The notes beneath the pieces are model-generated. The model saw only the letters and a list, made by a program, of their open reading frames with translations. It searched no databases and was not told the DNA's origin. From positions 1 through 40,076 of the forward strand of contig JAFAPC010000166.1 of assembly GCA_019247305.1 (NCBI GenBank): DNA of 40,076 bases. The letters are read 5' to 3'. Position 1 is the stretch's first letter; every line of letters starts with the position of its first letter. The position numbers were made by a program, and so were the translations under genes. This DNA is from Pseudonocardiales bacterium. GTDB taxonomy: Bacteria > Actinomycetota > Actinomycetes > Mycobacteriales > Pseudonocardiaceae. Shown here in pieces: positions 17,585-26,341 of the stretch.

Positions 17585-18991
17585 GTGGCAGCAGATTCCT
17601 CCCCCGCTGAGGACTGGCCCACGCCGCTGGCTATACAGCTTGCGGCGGAGATCAGGCGGTGGCGCACGGCCGCGGGGTTCAGTGAGGCCCATCTGGCCGG
17701 GGTGATCGGCTTTACCCGGCAGTACATCTCCTTCGCCGAGCGACCCCGACGAGGTCTGCTCTCCGCCGCCCTGGTCAAAGCCATCGACGACGCGGTCGGA
17801 GCCGGGGGCGAGCTGGTGGCCTTGCGGCAACGAGCTTACGATGAGTTCAAAGCACCCAGACGAGGCGCTACCAGCGCACCAGCGTCCACCGAGGTGGCCG
17901 AGCGCACACCGCGTGCCTCGGCGGACCCGGCGGAGGTGGAAGCCACGAAACGCCGCGAACTCGCCGCCTCCGCCGCCGCGATCACCTTCGGCGCCAACCT
18001 CGACCAGCCAGTGGCAATGATTATCGCGGCGGCGGAGCAGCCCCCGCAGATACCGACCCGGGTTCGACCGGGGGACGTGCGACACATGCACCACGCGCGG
18101 GCAATGTTGCATGACTGGCATATGCAGGCAGGCGGTGAGGTGGTGCGTCCCCAGGCGCTCGCTGCGCTGCGGTGGGCCACCGCCTTGCGCGAGGCGTCCT
18201 GCACTCCCGCAGTGCGCTTGGAGCTGGAAGCGGCGGTCGCGCTGCTGGCGGATCTCGCTGGGTGGGTGACGTTCGATTGCGGCCAGTACACGGCCGCGAG
18301 GGAGTTGTTCTTGCTCGGTCTGCACGCGGCCCGCGAATCCGGCGACCTGGGTATCCGAGCATTCATCGCCTGCGGTATGGCCTCGCAGGAAATCCACATC
18401 GGTAACTGGGTGGGCGGGTTGGATCTTACTCAGCTCGCATTCACCGCGACCAACGCGCTTACTCCGAACACGAAGGCGATGGTGCATACGGTGAACGCTG
18501 TTGGCTACGCCCGCAAGCAGGACGCCACCCAGTGCCATCGGTCCCTCGAAGCGGCGACCGAGGCCTACCGGCCCGAGTCGCTAGCGAATGATCCGCTCTG
18601 GATGCAGTACCTCACCCCGGTCCAACACGAGGAAAACCTCACCAACGTCCTGTGCGACTTAGTACTCGGGGATCCTGAGATCGGCAATCTCGCGGCGCAC
18701 CGACGCACCGTGATCGAACGCCTGTCCACCGCCTTCACCCAGTATCCACCCGAGCGAGCCCACGGCAAAGCCATCACCGCGACCAGACTCGCGACCCTAC
18801 TTTACCGGGACGGCGAACACGACACCGCGCAGCACATGGCGGAGGAGGCGATCACCCTCGCCGAACACATCCACTCGACCCGGCTAGCGACCGACCTCCG
18901 GGTGCTCCTCCAGACTCTGCCCCCCGGAACCGATCCTGACACCCACGACCTGCGCCACCGCCTGTCCACCACACTCACTGAGATGACCTAA
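17585..18991 (+). CDS. XRE-family transcriptional regulator with long helical C-terminal domain
   Basis: 468 residues from GTG 17585, chosen because GGAG lies six bases upstream. The N-terminal ~75 residues contain a Cro/C1 HTH (LAAEIRRWRTAAGFSEAHLAGVIGFTRQYISFAERPRRG). After a polar linker, the C-terminal ~300 residues are alpha-helical and TPR-like (ARELFLLGLHAARESGDLGIRAFI, DLTQLAF, and EHDTAQHMAEEAITLAEHIH). Actinomycetes carry many such single-gene regulators with unknown ligands. The frame is open upstream to 17276, but that part is not protein-like. The gene stands alone, facing moeZ. Its target is unknown. Confidence 0.85.
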   Translation: MAADSSPAEDWPTPLAIQLAAEIRRWRTAAGFSEAHLAGVIGFTRQYISFAERPRRGLLSAALVKAIDDAVGAGGELVALRQRAYDEFKAPRRGATSAPASTEVAERTPRASADPAEVEATKRRELAASAAAITFGANLDQPVAMIIAAAEQPPQIPTRVRPGDVRHMHHARAMLHDWHMQAGGEVVRPQALAALRWATALREASCTPAVRLELEAAVALLADLAGWVTFDCGQYTAARELFLLGLHAARESGDLGIRAFIACGMASQEIHIGNWVGGLDLTQLAFTATNALTPNTKAMVHTVNAVGYARKQDATQCHRSLEAATEAYRPESLANDPLWMQYLTPVQHEENLTNVLCDLVLGDPEIGNLAAHRRTVIERLSTAFTQYPPERAHGKAITATRLATLLYRDGEHDTAQHMAEEAITLAEHIHSTRLATDLRVLLQTLPPGTDPDTHDLRHRLSTTLTEMT

Positions 18992-19028
18992 TCCACGGCC
19001 AGCGTTAGCCGCAGTCACAGTACCCTTC

Positions 19029-19185
19029 TCAGCTGTTCCTTTCATGATCGCTGTTCAGGGCTTTCGACCAGAATGCGCGTACGAGGTCCAGGGCGGAGGT
19101 GCGGCGGCGGCATCGGCCCGCACCGACGCATCTGGGATTCCAGGGCGCCCACGCGGGCTTCGAGATTTTCCTCAGGGCCAAACAC
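19029..19185 (-). pseudogene. Decayed small coiled-coil ORF
   Basis: On the minus strand, GTG at 19185 (after AAGGTTGG) starts the coiled-coil-like sequence FGPEENLEARVGALESQMRR. The continuation RADAAAA and then SALDLVRAFWSKALNSDHERNS sits in the two other frames, ending with TGA at 19029. This suggests two single-base shifts in a former small gene of about 52 codons. It is short and has no recognised family, so this is a tentative call. Confidence 0.3.
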
Positions 19186-19238
19186 CGGCCAACCTTAACA
19201 GATGCCACGCCATTCTCCGTTAGCAGAGTCAGCCGGCG

Positions 19239-19278
19239 GCAGAGTGGGTCGTTAGCTAGCAGAGTGGGTCGTTAGCTA
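19239..19278. repeat. Two perfect tandem copies of a 20-bp unit
   Basis: GCAGAGTGGGTCGTTAGCTA is repeated exactly at 19239-19258 and 19259-19278, ending 10 bp downstream of the moeZ stop. It could be replication slippage, a small VNTR, or the scar of an inserted element. It contains no obvious hairpin beyond the short TAGCTA palindrome. Confidence 0.95.
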
Positions 19279-19288
19279 GATTGGTGAG

Positions 19289-20461
19289 TTAATAGCTGGG
19301 CAGCGAGGGGTCGACCTGCTCGACCCAGGCGAGCACTCCACCGCCGACGTGCACGGCGTCCCGGAAGCCCGCCTTGTGTAGCACGGCCAGTGCCTCAGCG
19401 GAACGCTGCCCGGATTTGCAGTGCAGCACCAGAGGCTTGTCCTGAGGCAGCTCCGCCAGCGCCGCACCGGAGGTGATCCGGTCCTTGGGGATCAGGGTGG
19501 AACCCGGAATCCTGACGATTTCGTACTCGTGCGGCTCTCGAACGTCGATCAGAACGAAGTCCTTGCCAGAGTCAATCATCTCCTTGAGCTCGACGGCGGT
19601 GATCGTCGAGCCCGCTGCCGCAACGGCGGCGTCATCGCTGACCACGCCGCAGAACTCCGCGTAGTCGATCAGTTCAGTGATCGGGCCACCCGTCGGATCC
19701 CGGCGAATCTTGATGGTGCGGTAGCTCATCTCCAGTGCGTCGTACACCATCAGCCGGCCCAGCAGCGGCTCGCCGATCCCGGTGATCAGCTTGATCGCCT
19801 CGGTCACCATGATTGAACCGATCGACGCGCAGAGCACGCCCAACACACCGCCCTCGGCGCAGGATGGCACCATCCCGGGGGGTGGGGGCTCGGGGTACAG
19901 GTCGCGATACTGCACCCCCTGGCCGTCAGGGGCGTCGGCCCAGAACACCGATACCTGGCCCTCGAACCGGAAAATCGAGCCCCACACGTAGGGCTTGCCG
20001 AGCAACACCGCAGCGTCGTTGACCAGGTAGCGGGTCGCGAAGTTGTCGGTGCCATCCAGGATGAGGTCATAGTCGCGCAAGATTTCCAGCGCATTAGTTG
20101 AGTCCAGCCGCACTTGGTGCAGGTTTACCTGGACCAATGGGTTAATCTCCCGGATGGAGTCCCGGGCGGACTCGCCCTTGGGTCGGCCGATGTCGGACTG
20201 GCCGTGAATCACCTGACGTTGCAGGTTGGACAGATCGACCTCGTCGAATTCGACAATGCCGAGCGTGCCCACACCAGCGGCAGCCAGGTACAGCAGCGCC
20301 GGGCTGCCCAGCCCGCCAGCCCCGATCACCAGCACTTTGGCGTTTTTCAGCCGCTTCTGACCAGCCATCCCCACCTCAGGAATGATCAAGTGGCGACTGT
20401 ACCGGGCCACTTCCTCCCTGGTCAGCTCCGCAGCAGGTTCCACCAGCGGCGGCAGGCTCAT
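19289..20461 (-). CDS. moeZ: MoeZ: MoeB/ThiF-type adenylyltransferase with C-terminal rhodanese domain
   Basis: 390 residues from ATG 20461 (GAGGAG eight bases upstream). The E1-like domain has the nucleotide-binding loop VLVIGAGGLGSPAL near 43-56, and conserved D-G-T-D-N near 136-140. The rhodanese domain covers ~285-388, with active-site Cys348 in VLHCKSGQRS. MoeZ adenylates and then thiocarboxylates sulfur-carrier proteins (MoaD- and CysO-like) for molybdopterin and cysteine synthesis. In mycobacteria it lies in the same neighbourhood (Rv3206c) next to a TetR gene, as here. Longer in-frame sequence to 20641 is not MoeZ-like. Confidence 0.95.
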   Translation of the reverse strand: MSLPPLVEPAAELTREEVARYSRHLIIPEVGMAGQKRLKNAKVLVIGAGGLGSPALLYLAAAGVGTLGIVEFDEVDLSNLQRQVIHGQSDIGRPKGESARDSIREINPLVQVNLHQVRLDSTNALEILRDYDLILDGTDNFATRYLVNDAAVLLGKPYVWGSIFRFEGQVSVFWADAPDGQGVQYRDLYPEPPPPGMVPSCAEGGVLGVLCASIGSIMVTEAIKLITGIGEPLLGRLMVYDALEMSYRTIKIRRDPTGGPITELIDYAEFCGVVSDDAAVAAAGSTITAVELKEMIDSGKDFVLIDVREPHEYEIVRIPGSTLIPKDRITSGAALAELPQDKPLVLHCKSGQRSAEALAVLHKAGFRDAVHVGGGVLAWVEQVDPSLPSY

Positions 20462-20725
20462 CAGCGCACTCCTCACAGTGTTCGGTGCCCTCTTGCACGG
20501 CTGAAACGTCCCCAGCATGCCTGCTCTTCCCACCAGTACCTTCTCCCGGGCAGACACCGGCCGGGAGCGATCACCGGCGGGCGCGCGGACCGCAGAGCGG
20601 CTCGCGTCGGGCGGATCACCGCGCCAGGATGGCACAGCCACTCGCCATGCAGCGCCATGCCGCCGCCGCGGTGGGATACCAGCGAGTAGGGTTTAGCCGG
20701 ATCAGCGGGGAGGTGAGGAAGGCCG

Positions 20726-21367
20726 ATGACCGAAACGGCATCGAGCCGGGTAGACGGCGCACCTCGCGGGGTGCGAATGCCCCGGAGTGAGCGGCGCGCT
20801 CAACTCCTCGCCGCAGCCACCGACGTCTTTGTCAACAACGGGTACCACGCCAGCGTGATGGACGATATCGCCGAGCGTGCCGGGGTCAGCAAACCAGTGC
20901 TCTACCAGCATTTTCCCAGCAAGCTTGAGCTGTATCTGGCACTTTTGGAGCGTCACACTGACGAGCTCGTCCGCCGGGTTCGGGAGGCGATCGAGGAGAC
21001 CGACGACAACTGGCAGCGGGTCCGCAACGCGGTCGGGGTGTACTTCGACTTCGTCGATAGCGGCGATGAAGCGTTCCGGCTGGTCTTCGAGTCCGACCTG
21101 CGTAATCAACCCCCCGCGCACGCTATCGTGGAGCGCGCCTACACCGCCTGCGTGCAGGCCATCGCGCAGGCCGTGGCAGCCGATGCCGGACTGGAGGCCG
21201 ACCGGGCGTGGCTGGTGGCGGTCGGCGTCGTGGGGATCAGCGAGGACAGCGCGCGCTACTGGCTCACCCGCCGACACGAACTACCCAAAGAGGAGGCAGT
21301 CGCCCTGACCGCATCCCTAGCCTGGAAAGGCCTCGCCGGCTTCCCGCTGCACTCCCCCGTTCACTGA
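20726..21367 (+). CDS. TetR-family transcriptional regulator (Rv3208-like)
   Basis: 213 residues from ATG 20726 after GAGGTGAGGAAGG. It has a typical N-terminal TetR HTH (RRAQLLAAATDVFVNNGYHA, then MDDIAERAGVSKPVLYQHFPSK, residues ~20-66) and a helical ligand domain. It is divergent from moeZ. The position and N-terminal sequence match the TetR gene that follows moeZ in mycobacteria (Rv3208), in a block with DUF3107 and a DEAD-box helicase. The ligand is unknown. Confidence 0.93.
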   Translation: MTETASSRVDGAPRGVRMPRSERRAQLLAAATDVFVNNGYHASVMDDIAERAGVSKPVLYQHFPSKLELYLALLERHTDELVRRVREAIEETDDNWQRVRNAVGVYFDFVDSGDEAFRLVFESDLRNQPPAHAIVERAYTACVQAIAQAVAADAGLEADRAWLVAVGVVGISEDSARYWLTRRHELPKEEAVALTASLAWKGLAGFPLHSPVH

Positions 21368-21413
21368 GCCCCATCCCAGTGAGCCCTCCATCCCATTGAG
21401 CCTTCCATCCGTT
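21365..21413 (+). repeat. Three imperfect ~17-bp tandem repeats at the tetR stop codon
   Basis: Units of 15, 17 and 17 bp follow the pattern TGAGCC-(T)CCATCC at 21365, 21380 and 21397. The first begins with the tetR stop codon itself. This lies between convergent genes and may be slippage; no clear hairpin is formed. Confidence 0.8.
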
Positions 21414-21436
21414 AAGCCCGCTGACGGCGAGTCGGG

Positions 21437-22726
21437 CTATCCCTGGGCGGGGACGAGGAGGGTGAAGGTGGGGGGAGCGGGTCGGGCCAGCCGGAGCCTG
21501 CCGCCTTCCGCTTCGGCCAGGCTGCGGGCCAGCGCGAGGCCGATGCCGTGCCCCTCGGCGAGGCGCGATCGCCGGGTGAAAAGCTCCTGTTCGGGGGCGA
21601 TGATGCCGGCGCCCTCGTCGGACACGTCGATGGCCAGCGCGTCGGCGGCATTGCGCACCGCCACCGATACGGTGCCCGAGCCGTGGGTGGCAGCGTTGTC
21701 CAACAACACCGTGAGCACCTGCCGCACGGCCGCGGTCGAGGCCAGCGACACCGGGGCCTGGGGGTCCACCGCCACCCGCAACGCGCGGTCCTGGGCGGCT
21801 AGCCGGTCATGCCAGCCGGCTTCGATCTCCGCGAGTAGCCCCGGAAGGTCGAGGGGGGTGGCGTTGGAGCTGCGGGTATCCCGAGCCAAAGCGAGCAGCT
21901 CTTCGATGGTCTGCTCCAGCCGGTCCGCAGCGGCGATTCCGTCGGTGATGGCGTGGCGAAGATCCTGCCCGGGATGCTCCAGCGCCGCTTCGAGTCGGAG
22001 TCGCAACCCGGTCAGCGGAGTGCGAAGCTGGTGAGAGGCATCAGCGGAGAACGAACGTTCACGGGCGAGCATGTCATCCAGGCGCCCGGCGGTACTGTTC
22101 AACGCCGAGCCAACAGAGTCGATCTCAGGGATGTCCACTGGTGTGGTTCGGACACTGAAGTCACCCTGGCCGAGACGGCGCGCCGCATCCGAGAGCTCCT
22201 CCAGTGGGCGGGCCAGCCGCCGGGCCTGGCGGCGGGCGACCAACCAGACCGTACCGATTGCCAGGCCGGCCAAGCCGAGCATACCCAACCACACCAGCGC
22301 AACCTGCCGGTAGATCGCGGCACGCGGACTGGCGGCGCGCACCGCGCCGATCACATCACTGTCATGAGTCACCGGCACAGCCACGACCAGATCACCGTTG
22401 AGGTCCTTGGTGTTGATCTCACCGTCGTGCAGGGCTTGATGAACGGTTTCGTCCCCGCCCTCGGGCCCGGTACCCAAGATGCGGTGGCCGCGGTCCACAT
22501 AGACCGCGAGGTGGGTTCCGTCTGGAGGTTCGTGAAGTTCGGTCGGCGTGTTGCCGCGGAGCACGTCTGCCGTGACCGCCGCCGCCGCGCCGTCGGCCAC
22601 CCGCAGCAGCTTTACCCGCTCGTCATTCAGCGCATACTTCAGTGCACCAACGGCCAGCGGCACCCCGAACAAGCCGATGGCCAACACGGCGGCGAGCACG
22701 GCGAGACCGACGATCCGGGTACGCAC
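21437..22726 (-). CDS. Sensor histidine kinase (HAMP, HisKA, HATPase)
   Basis: 429 residues. TM1 is near 5-28. A ~110-residue extracytoplasmic domain follows. TM2 is near 142-164, then HAMP (RRQARRLARPLEEL), the phosphoacceptor His232 in SFSADASHQLRTPL, and the GHKL ATPase with N box LDNAATHGSG and G boxes DEGAGI and GHGIGLALAR. It autophosphorylates and passes phosphate to the response regulator encoded 51 bp upstream on the same strand. The signal is unknown. The pair lies between tetR and the DUF3107 gene, which are close neighbours in mycobacteria, so it looks like a lineage-specific insertion. Confidence 0.93.
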   Translation of the reverse strand: MRTRIVGLAVLAAVLAIGLFGVPLAVGALKYALNDERVKLLRVADGAAAAVTADVLRGNTPTELHEPPDGTHLAVYVDRGHRILGTGPEGGDETVHQALHDGEINTKDLNGDLVVAVPVTHDSDVIGAVRAASPRAAIYRQVALVWLGMLGLAGLAIGTVWLVARRQARRLARPLEELSDAARRLGQGDFSVRTTPVDIPEIDSVGSALNSTAGRLDDMLARERSFSADASHQLRTPLTGLRLRLEAALEHPGQDLRHAITDGIAAADRLEQTIEELLALARDTRSSNATPLDLPGLLAEIEAGWHDRLAAQDRALRVAVDPQAPVSLASTAAVRQVLTVLLDNAATHGSGTVSVAVRNAADALAIDVSDEGAGIIAPEQELFTRRSRLAEGHGIGLALARSLAEAEGGRLRLARPAPPTFTLLVPAQG

Positions 22727-22777
22727 GAGCTCCTTCTACCCGTCGGGGTCAGGTCCTGGCAAATAACTGCGTGCCCA

Positions 22778-23485
22778 CTACGACTCTTCCGGTGGCGGCG
22801 CCTCCAGCCGGTAGCCGTGGCCGCGCAAGGTGGTGATCCGTGGTACTGAGCCCAGTTGAGCCATTCCAGCCAGCTTGCGACGCAGCGCGGCTACGTGCAC
22901 ATCGAGAGTCTTGGTGGGACCGAACCAGTTCTCGTCCCATACCTGTTCCATCAGGGTCTCCCGGCTGATCGCCACTTCCGGCGCTGCCGCAAGGCGGGCG
23001 AGGAGGTCGAACTCCTTGGCCCGCAGCGGCATCTCCGTACCCGCGACACTTGCCCGCCGGCTGCCGGTGTCCACCAGCAGGTCCCCCACCACCAGCATCG
23101 GTTGGGCTCCCGAGGTGGTCGGCGCCACCCGCCGGAGGTGTGCTCGGACCCGGGCCAGCAGCTCGGCCAGCCGCACCGGCTTGGTCAGGTAGTCATCTGC
23201 GCCGGCTTCCAGGCCTACGACGACGTCCATCTCGTCGGTCCGGGCGGTGAGGATCACCAGCACCGTCGCCGGGTTGCCGGCCCGTAGCTGCCGACACACC
23301 TCGACGCCGTCCAAGTCGGGTAATCCGAGATCCAGGAGTACCAGGTCGAAGTCGGTCTCGGCGGCCACGCAGAGCGCATCCCGCCCGCTGCGCTGCCATG
23401 CCACCTGGTGCCCGTGGGCGCGCAGGCTGGATTCCAGCACACTGCCGATGGTCTCGTCGTCTTCTACTACGAGCAGTCGGGACAC
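22778..23485 (-). CDS. OmpR/PhoB-family response regulator
   Basis: 235 residues. The receiver domain (1-115) has the acidic pair E8/D9, phosphoacceptor D52 in LVLLDLGLPD, T80 and K102. The C-terminal winged helix (~130-230) contains AKEFDLLARLAAAPEVAISRE, then TLDVHVAALRRKL and ITTLRGHGYRLE. It forms a pair with the downstream histidine kinase and probably shares a transcript with it and with the DUF3107 gene 26 bp upstream. Confidence 0.95.
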   Translation of the reverse strand: MSRLLVVEDDETIGSVLESSLRAHGHQVAWQRSGRDALCVAAETDFDLVLLDLGLPDLDGVEVCRQLRAGNPATVLVILTARTDEMDVVVGLEAGADDYLTKPVRLAELLARVRAHLRRVAPTTSGAQPMLVVGDLLVDTGSRRASVAGTEMPLRAKEFDLLARLAAAPEVAISRETLMEQVWDENWFGPTKTLDVHVAALRRKLAGMAQLGSVPRITTLRGHGYRLEAPPPEES

Positions 23486-23511
23486 CGCAGGAGCCTACGG
23501 GATCACGAAGC

Positions 23512-23742
23512 TCAGCTCCCCACCGCGAAGCCGACTCGGCGGGTGTCCGCAGGCCCGATCTCGACGTAGGCGATCCTGGAGGTCGGCACCAGGTACCGCC
23601 GGCCCTTGTCGTCGATGAGGGTCAGCATTCCCTGCATATCCTGCATCGCCTCGGCGATCAGCGCCTGCACCTCATCCGGCGAGTCCGCGGTGGACACCGT
23701 CAGCTCGCGCGGACTGTCCGCGACGCCAATCTTGATCTCCAC
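23512..23742 (-). CDS. DUF3107 family small protein
   Basis: 76 residues from GTG 23742, which has GGAGG seven bases upstream. The sequence matches the conserved actinobacterial DUF3107 family (VEIKIGVADSPRELTV, then YLVPTSRIAYVEIG and the RRVGFAVGS end), which includes TB9.4 (Rv3208A) of M. tuberculosis. Function is unknown. In mycobacteria it sits beside the TetR gene; here two-component genes separate them. Confidence 0.88.
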   Translation of the reverse strand: MEIKIGVADSPRELTVSTADSPDEVQALIAEAMQDMQGMLTLIDDKGRRYLVPTSRIAYVEIGPADTRRVGFAVGS

Positions 23743-23802
23743 GCCAGAACCTCCAGGTATGATCGACGTTGAGCTCAGGTTAGTCGAGCGGTGCGAAGGC
23801 AC

Positions 23803-24447
23803 TCACCCCAGCCCGAGGGCGACCATCCGACGGCCGTGCAGGAGCTCCATCCGACGGATCAGCATGGCGAGGCCGGCCAGGTCCCCAGAACCGCGGACGA
23901 TCAGCTCAGCCAGCGCATGTCGCTCTGCCACGACATGTTGAGCATTCGTCACCGCCTCGCCGAGCAGCCGCCGCCCCCACAGAGCCAACCGATCCCGGGT
24001 CTTGCGATCCTGCTCGCAGGCACTGCGCACCTCCCGTTCGGCGAACGCCGAATGCCCGGTGTCGGCCAGCACCTCTTTGACCAGCGCAGCGGTGGCATCG
24101 TCCAACCAGCCGCCTACCTCACCGTAGAAGTCCGCCGCCAGTCCGTCGCCGACGTAGGCCTTCACCAGCGATTCCAGCCAGGACCGGGGTGCCGTCGAGG
24201 CATGGAACGCATCGAAGCGCGCCACAAACGGGTGCATCGCCTCGTCCACCGAGACGCCCAAGCCCCGTAGGTGGCTCTCAAGCTGCCGGAAGTGCCCGAT
24301 CTCAGCGGCCGCCATGGTGGCCATCGCAGCCCGGCCAGCCAGCGTGGGAGCACGGCGGGCGTCCTCGGCGAGCCGGTCGAAGGCGGACAGTTCTCCGTAA
24401 GCGAGGACCCCCAACAGGTCGATGATGCCCTCACGTGCCACGTCCAC
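23803..24447 (-). CDS. Ferritin-like-fold protein, MiaE-like (Rv3210c family)
   Basis: About 214 residues from GTG 24447; an in-frame GTG at 24495 is the alternative, and neither has a good ribosome-binding site. It is predicted all-helical. Possible iron ligands of a four-helix bundle are E in [16 protein letters not shown]-x2-H in [13 protein letters not shown], and later E/H pairs in [12 protein letters not shown] and MELLHGRR. The family is annotated as ferritin-like or tRNA-(ms2io6A)-hydroxylase-like. The expected second E-x2-H is not obvious, so enzymatic activity is uncertain. It is divergent from the rhlE-like gene. Confidence 0.8.
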   Translation of the reverse strand: MDVAREGIIDLLGVLAYGELSAFDRLAEDARRAPTLAGRAAMATMAAAEIGHFRQLESHLRGLGVSVDEAMHPFVARFDAFHASTAPRSWLESLVKAYVGDGLAADFYGEVGGWLDDATAALVKEVLADTGHSAFAEREVRSACEQDRKTRDRLALWGRRLLGEAVTNAQHVVAERHALAELIVRGSGDLAGLAMLIRRMELLHGRRMVALGLG

Positions 24448-24523
24448 GGCGGCGAGCGTAGTGCCACAGCGCGAGGTGTGCGGCCTCACGCACACATTTG
24501 AGGGGTAACCGGGTAAACTCGGT

Positions 24524-24688
24524 ATGCAGGGCGTGACACAACCCCCTGGTCATCCGCCCGGCTCGGTGGCAGAGGCCCCCGAGCGTATGGCATTGAGCGC
24601 GGACCTGGTGTCGTCGTTCCCAGCTCCGTTGCGCCATCCGGCTGCGCGGAACGGGTCGAGCGAGACGGCGGTGGACGCGCCAGTATGA
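24524..24688 (+). CDS. Possible 54-codon upstream ORF overlapping the DEAD-box helicase start
   Basis: ATG 24524 opens a 54-codon frame whose TGA overlaps the helicase ATG at 24685 (ATGA). TAAACT at 24514-24519 could be a -10 element, leaving the ATG at or near the transcript start (leaderless). The peptide ([19 protein letters not shown]...) has no recognised family. It may be a leader peptide that couples helicase translation, or a chance open frame. Confidence 0.3.
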   Translation: MQGVTQPPGHPPGSVAEAPERMALSADLVSSFPAPLRHPAARNGSSETAVDAPV

Positions 24689-26328
24689 GAGAGGCGATCA
24701 CACTGACCGTCAGCCAAGCCACACTGTCCAACACCGACCCCTTGGAGCATCCCGACCCTGACACCCTGAGACTTGCTGAGACCGATCCCGACGAACCCGG
24801 CCTGCCACATCCCTTGCAGGCGGGCGCTCCGGTCCGGGATGACTCCCCTACCTTCGCCGAGCTTGGTGTCCGCGACGAGATCGTCCGGACCCTGCGGGCC
24901 GCGGGCATCGAGCGCACCTTCGCCATCCAGGAGCTCACCCTGCCGCTGGCACTGGCCGGCGACGACCTCATCGGCCAGGCCCGCACCGGTACCGGCAAAA
25001 CACTCGGCTTCGGTGTCCCGCTGATCCAGCGGATCGCCGACGACGACGTCGTGCACGAGCGCGCCCCGCGGGCTCTCGTCGTGGTGCCCACCCGCGAGTT
25101 ATGCCTGCAAGTCAGCGCTGACCTCACCGCCATCGGCCGGGATCTGGGCATCCGGGTTCTCGCGGTCTACGGCGGCCGGCCCTACGACAAGCAGATTAAG
25201 GCGCTGACGTGCGGGGTGGACCTGGTGGTCGGCACCCCAGGGCGGCTGTTGGACCTCGCTGACCAGGGCCACCTGGTGCTGGGTAAGGTGCGGGGGCTGG
25301 TCCTCGATGAAGCCGATGAGATGCTCGATCTGGGGTTCCTGCCCGACATCGAACGAATCCTGCGGATGGTGCCGGAGCAGCGTCAGACCATGCTGTTCTC
25401 CGCCACCATGCCGGGTCCGATCATCACACTGGCCCGGACCTTCCTGATCCAGCCCACGCATATCCGCGCCGAGGAACCCGATGCCACCGCCATCCATGAA
25501 CGGACCCAGCAGTTCGTCTACCGGGCGCACGCGATGGACAAGGCAGAGCTGCTCGCCCGGATACTGCAGGCCCGCGACCGGGGCCTGACGATGATCTTCA
25601 CGAGGACCAAGCGCACGGCGCAAAAGATGGCCGACGAGCTCACCGAACGCGGTTTTGCGGCCGCGGCAGTGCACGGCGACCTCGGCCAGGGAGCGCGCGA
25701 GCAAGCACTGCGGGCGTTCCGGGCCGAGAAGGTGGACGTGCTGGTCGCCACCGACGTCGCCGCCCGGGGCATCGACGTGCCGGAGGTCACTCACGTCATC
25801 AACTATCAGTGTCCAGAAGACGAGAAGACCTACGTGCACCGAATCGGGCGGACCGGGCGGGCTGGGCGCACCGGCGTCGCGATCACCCTCGTCGACTGGG
25901 ACGAGGAGCCGCGCTGGAAGCTGATCAGTGACGCTCTTGATCTCAACATGCCGGTGCCTGCGGAGACCTACTCCACCTCCGCGCACCTGTTCAGCGATCT
26001 GGGCATCCCCACCGACTCCACCGGGCGGCTGCCCCTAGTTCGGCGCACTCGAGCTGGGCTGGCAGCCGAGACGTGCGACTCCGACGGCCGGACCCGCACT
26101 CGGCGGGTCACCGGCACCCGGCGTGGCCTGCGCGGTGGATCCGCCGACGGCCAAATCCCGCCGGTCCGTCGCCGCAGGCGCCGCACCCGCAACGGAGAGA
26201 CGGTCGGCGCCAGCGTCGAGATCGCGCCCCCGGCGGAGCACCCCGGTAAACAGGGTGACGCCCGGCCGCGTCCCCGACGTCGTCGGCGACGCGGCACTGG
26301 CACCGGGACTACCGGCCTCGCGGGCTGA
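24685..26328 (+). CDS. rhlE: DEAD-box ATP-dependent RNA helicase (RhlE-like)
   Basis: 547 residues. Q motif with FAELGVRDEIVRTLRAAGI, then IQ near 81. Walker A ARTGTGKT at 99-106, PTREL near 135, TPGR near 184, DEAD at 208-211, SAT near 243, and motif VI HRIGRTGRAG. The C-terminal ~120 residues form a basic Arg-rich tail (RRRRRRTR and RRRRRRG) suited to RNA binding. It unwinds RNA secondary structure in ribosome assembly or RNA decay. The position after the ferritin-like gene matches mycobacterial rhlE (Rv3211). The ribosome-binding site is weak; translation may depend on the upstream ORF. Confidence 0.93.
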   Translation: MREAITLTVSQATLSNTDPLEHPDPDTLRLAETDPDEPGLPHPLQAGAPVRDDSPTFAELGVRDEIVRTLRAAGIERTFAIQELTLPLALAGDDLIGQARTGTGKTLGFGVPLIQRIADDDVVHERAPRALVVVPTRELCLQVSADLTAIGRDLGIRVLAVYGGRPYDKQIKALTCGVDLVVGTPGRLLDLADQGHLVLGKVRGLVLDEADEMLDLGFLPDIERILRMVPEQRQTMLFSATMPGPIITLARTFLIQPTHIRAEEPDATAIHERTQQFVYRAHAMDKAELLARILQARDRGLTMIFTRTKRTAQKMADELTERGFAAAAVHGDLGQGAREQALRAFRAEKVDVLVATDVAARGIDVPEVTHVINYQCPEDEKTYVHRIGRTGRAGRTGVAITLVDWDEEPRWKLISDALDLNMPVPAETYSTSAHLFSDLGIPTDSTGRLPLVRRTRAGLAAETCDSDGRTRTRRVTGTRRGLRGGSADGQIPPVRRRRRRTRNGETVGASVEIAPPAEHPGKQGDARPRPRRRRRRGTGTGTTGLAG

Positions 26329-26341
26329 CCAGCGACTGGAC

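Noticed and set aside
19239..21413. CRISPR array or phage attachment site from the short tandem repeats
   Set aside because: The repeats are directly adjacent, few, and have no spacers, cas genes, tRNA or integrase nearby.
25099..25986. Minus-strand open frame of 295 codons inside the DEAD-box helicase
   Set aside because: It mirrors the helicase coding sequence and has no family-like motifs.
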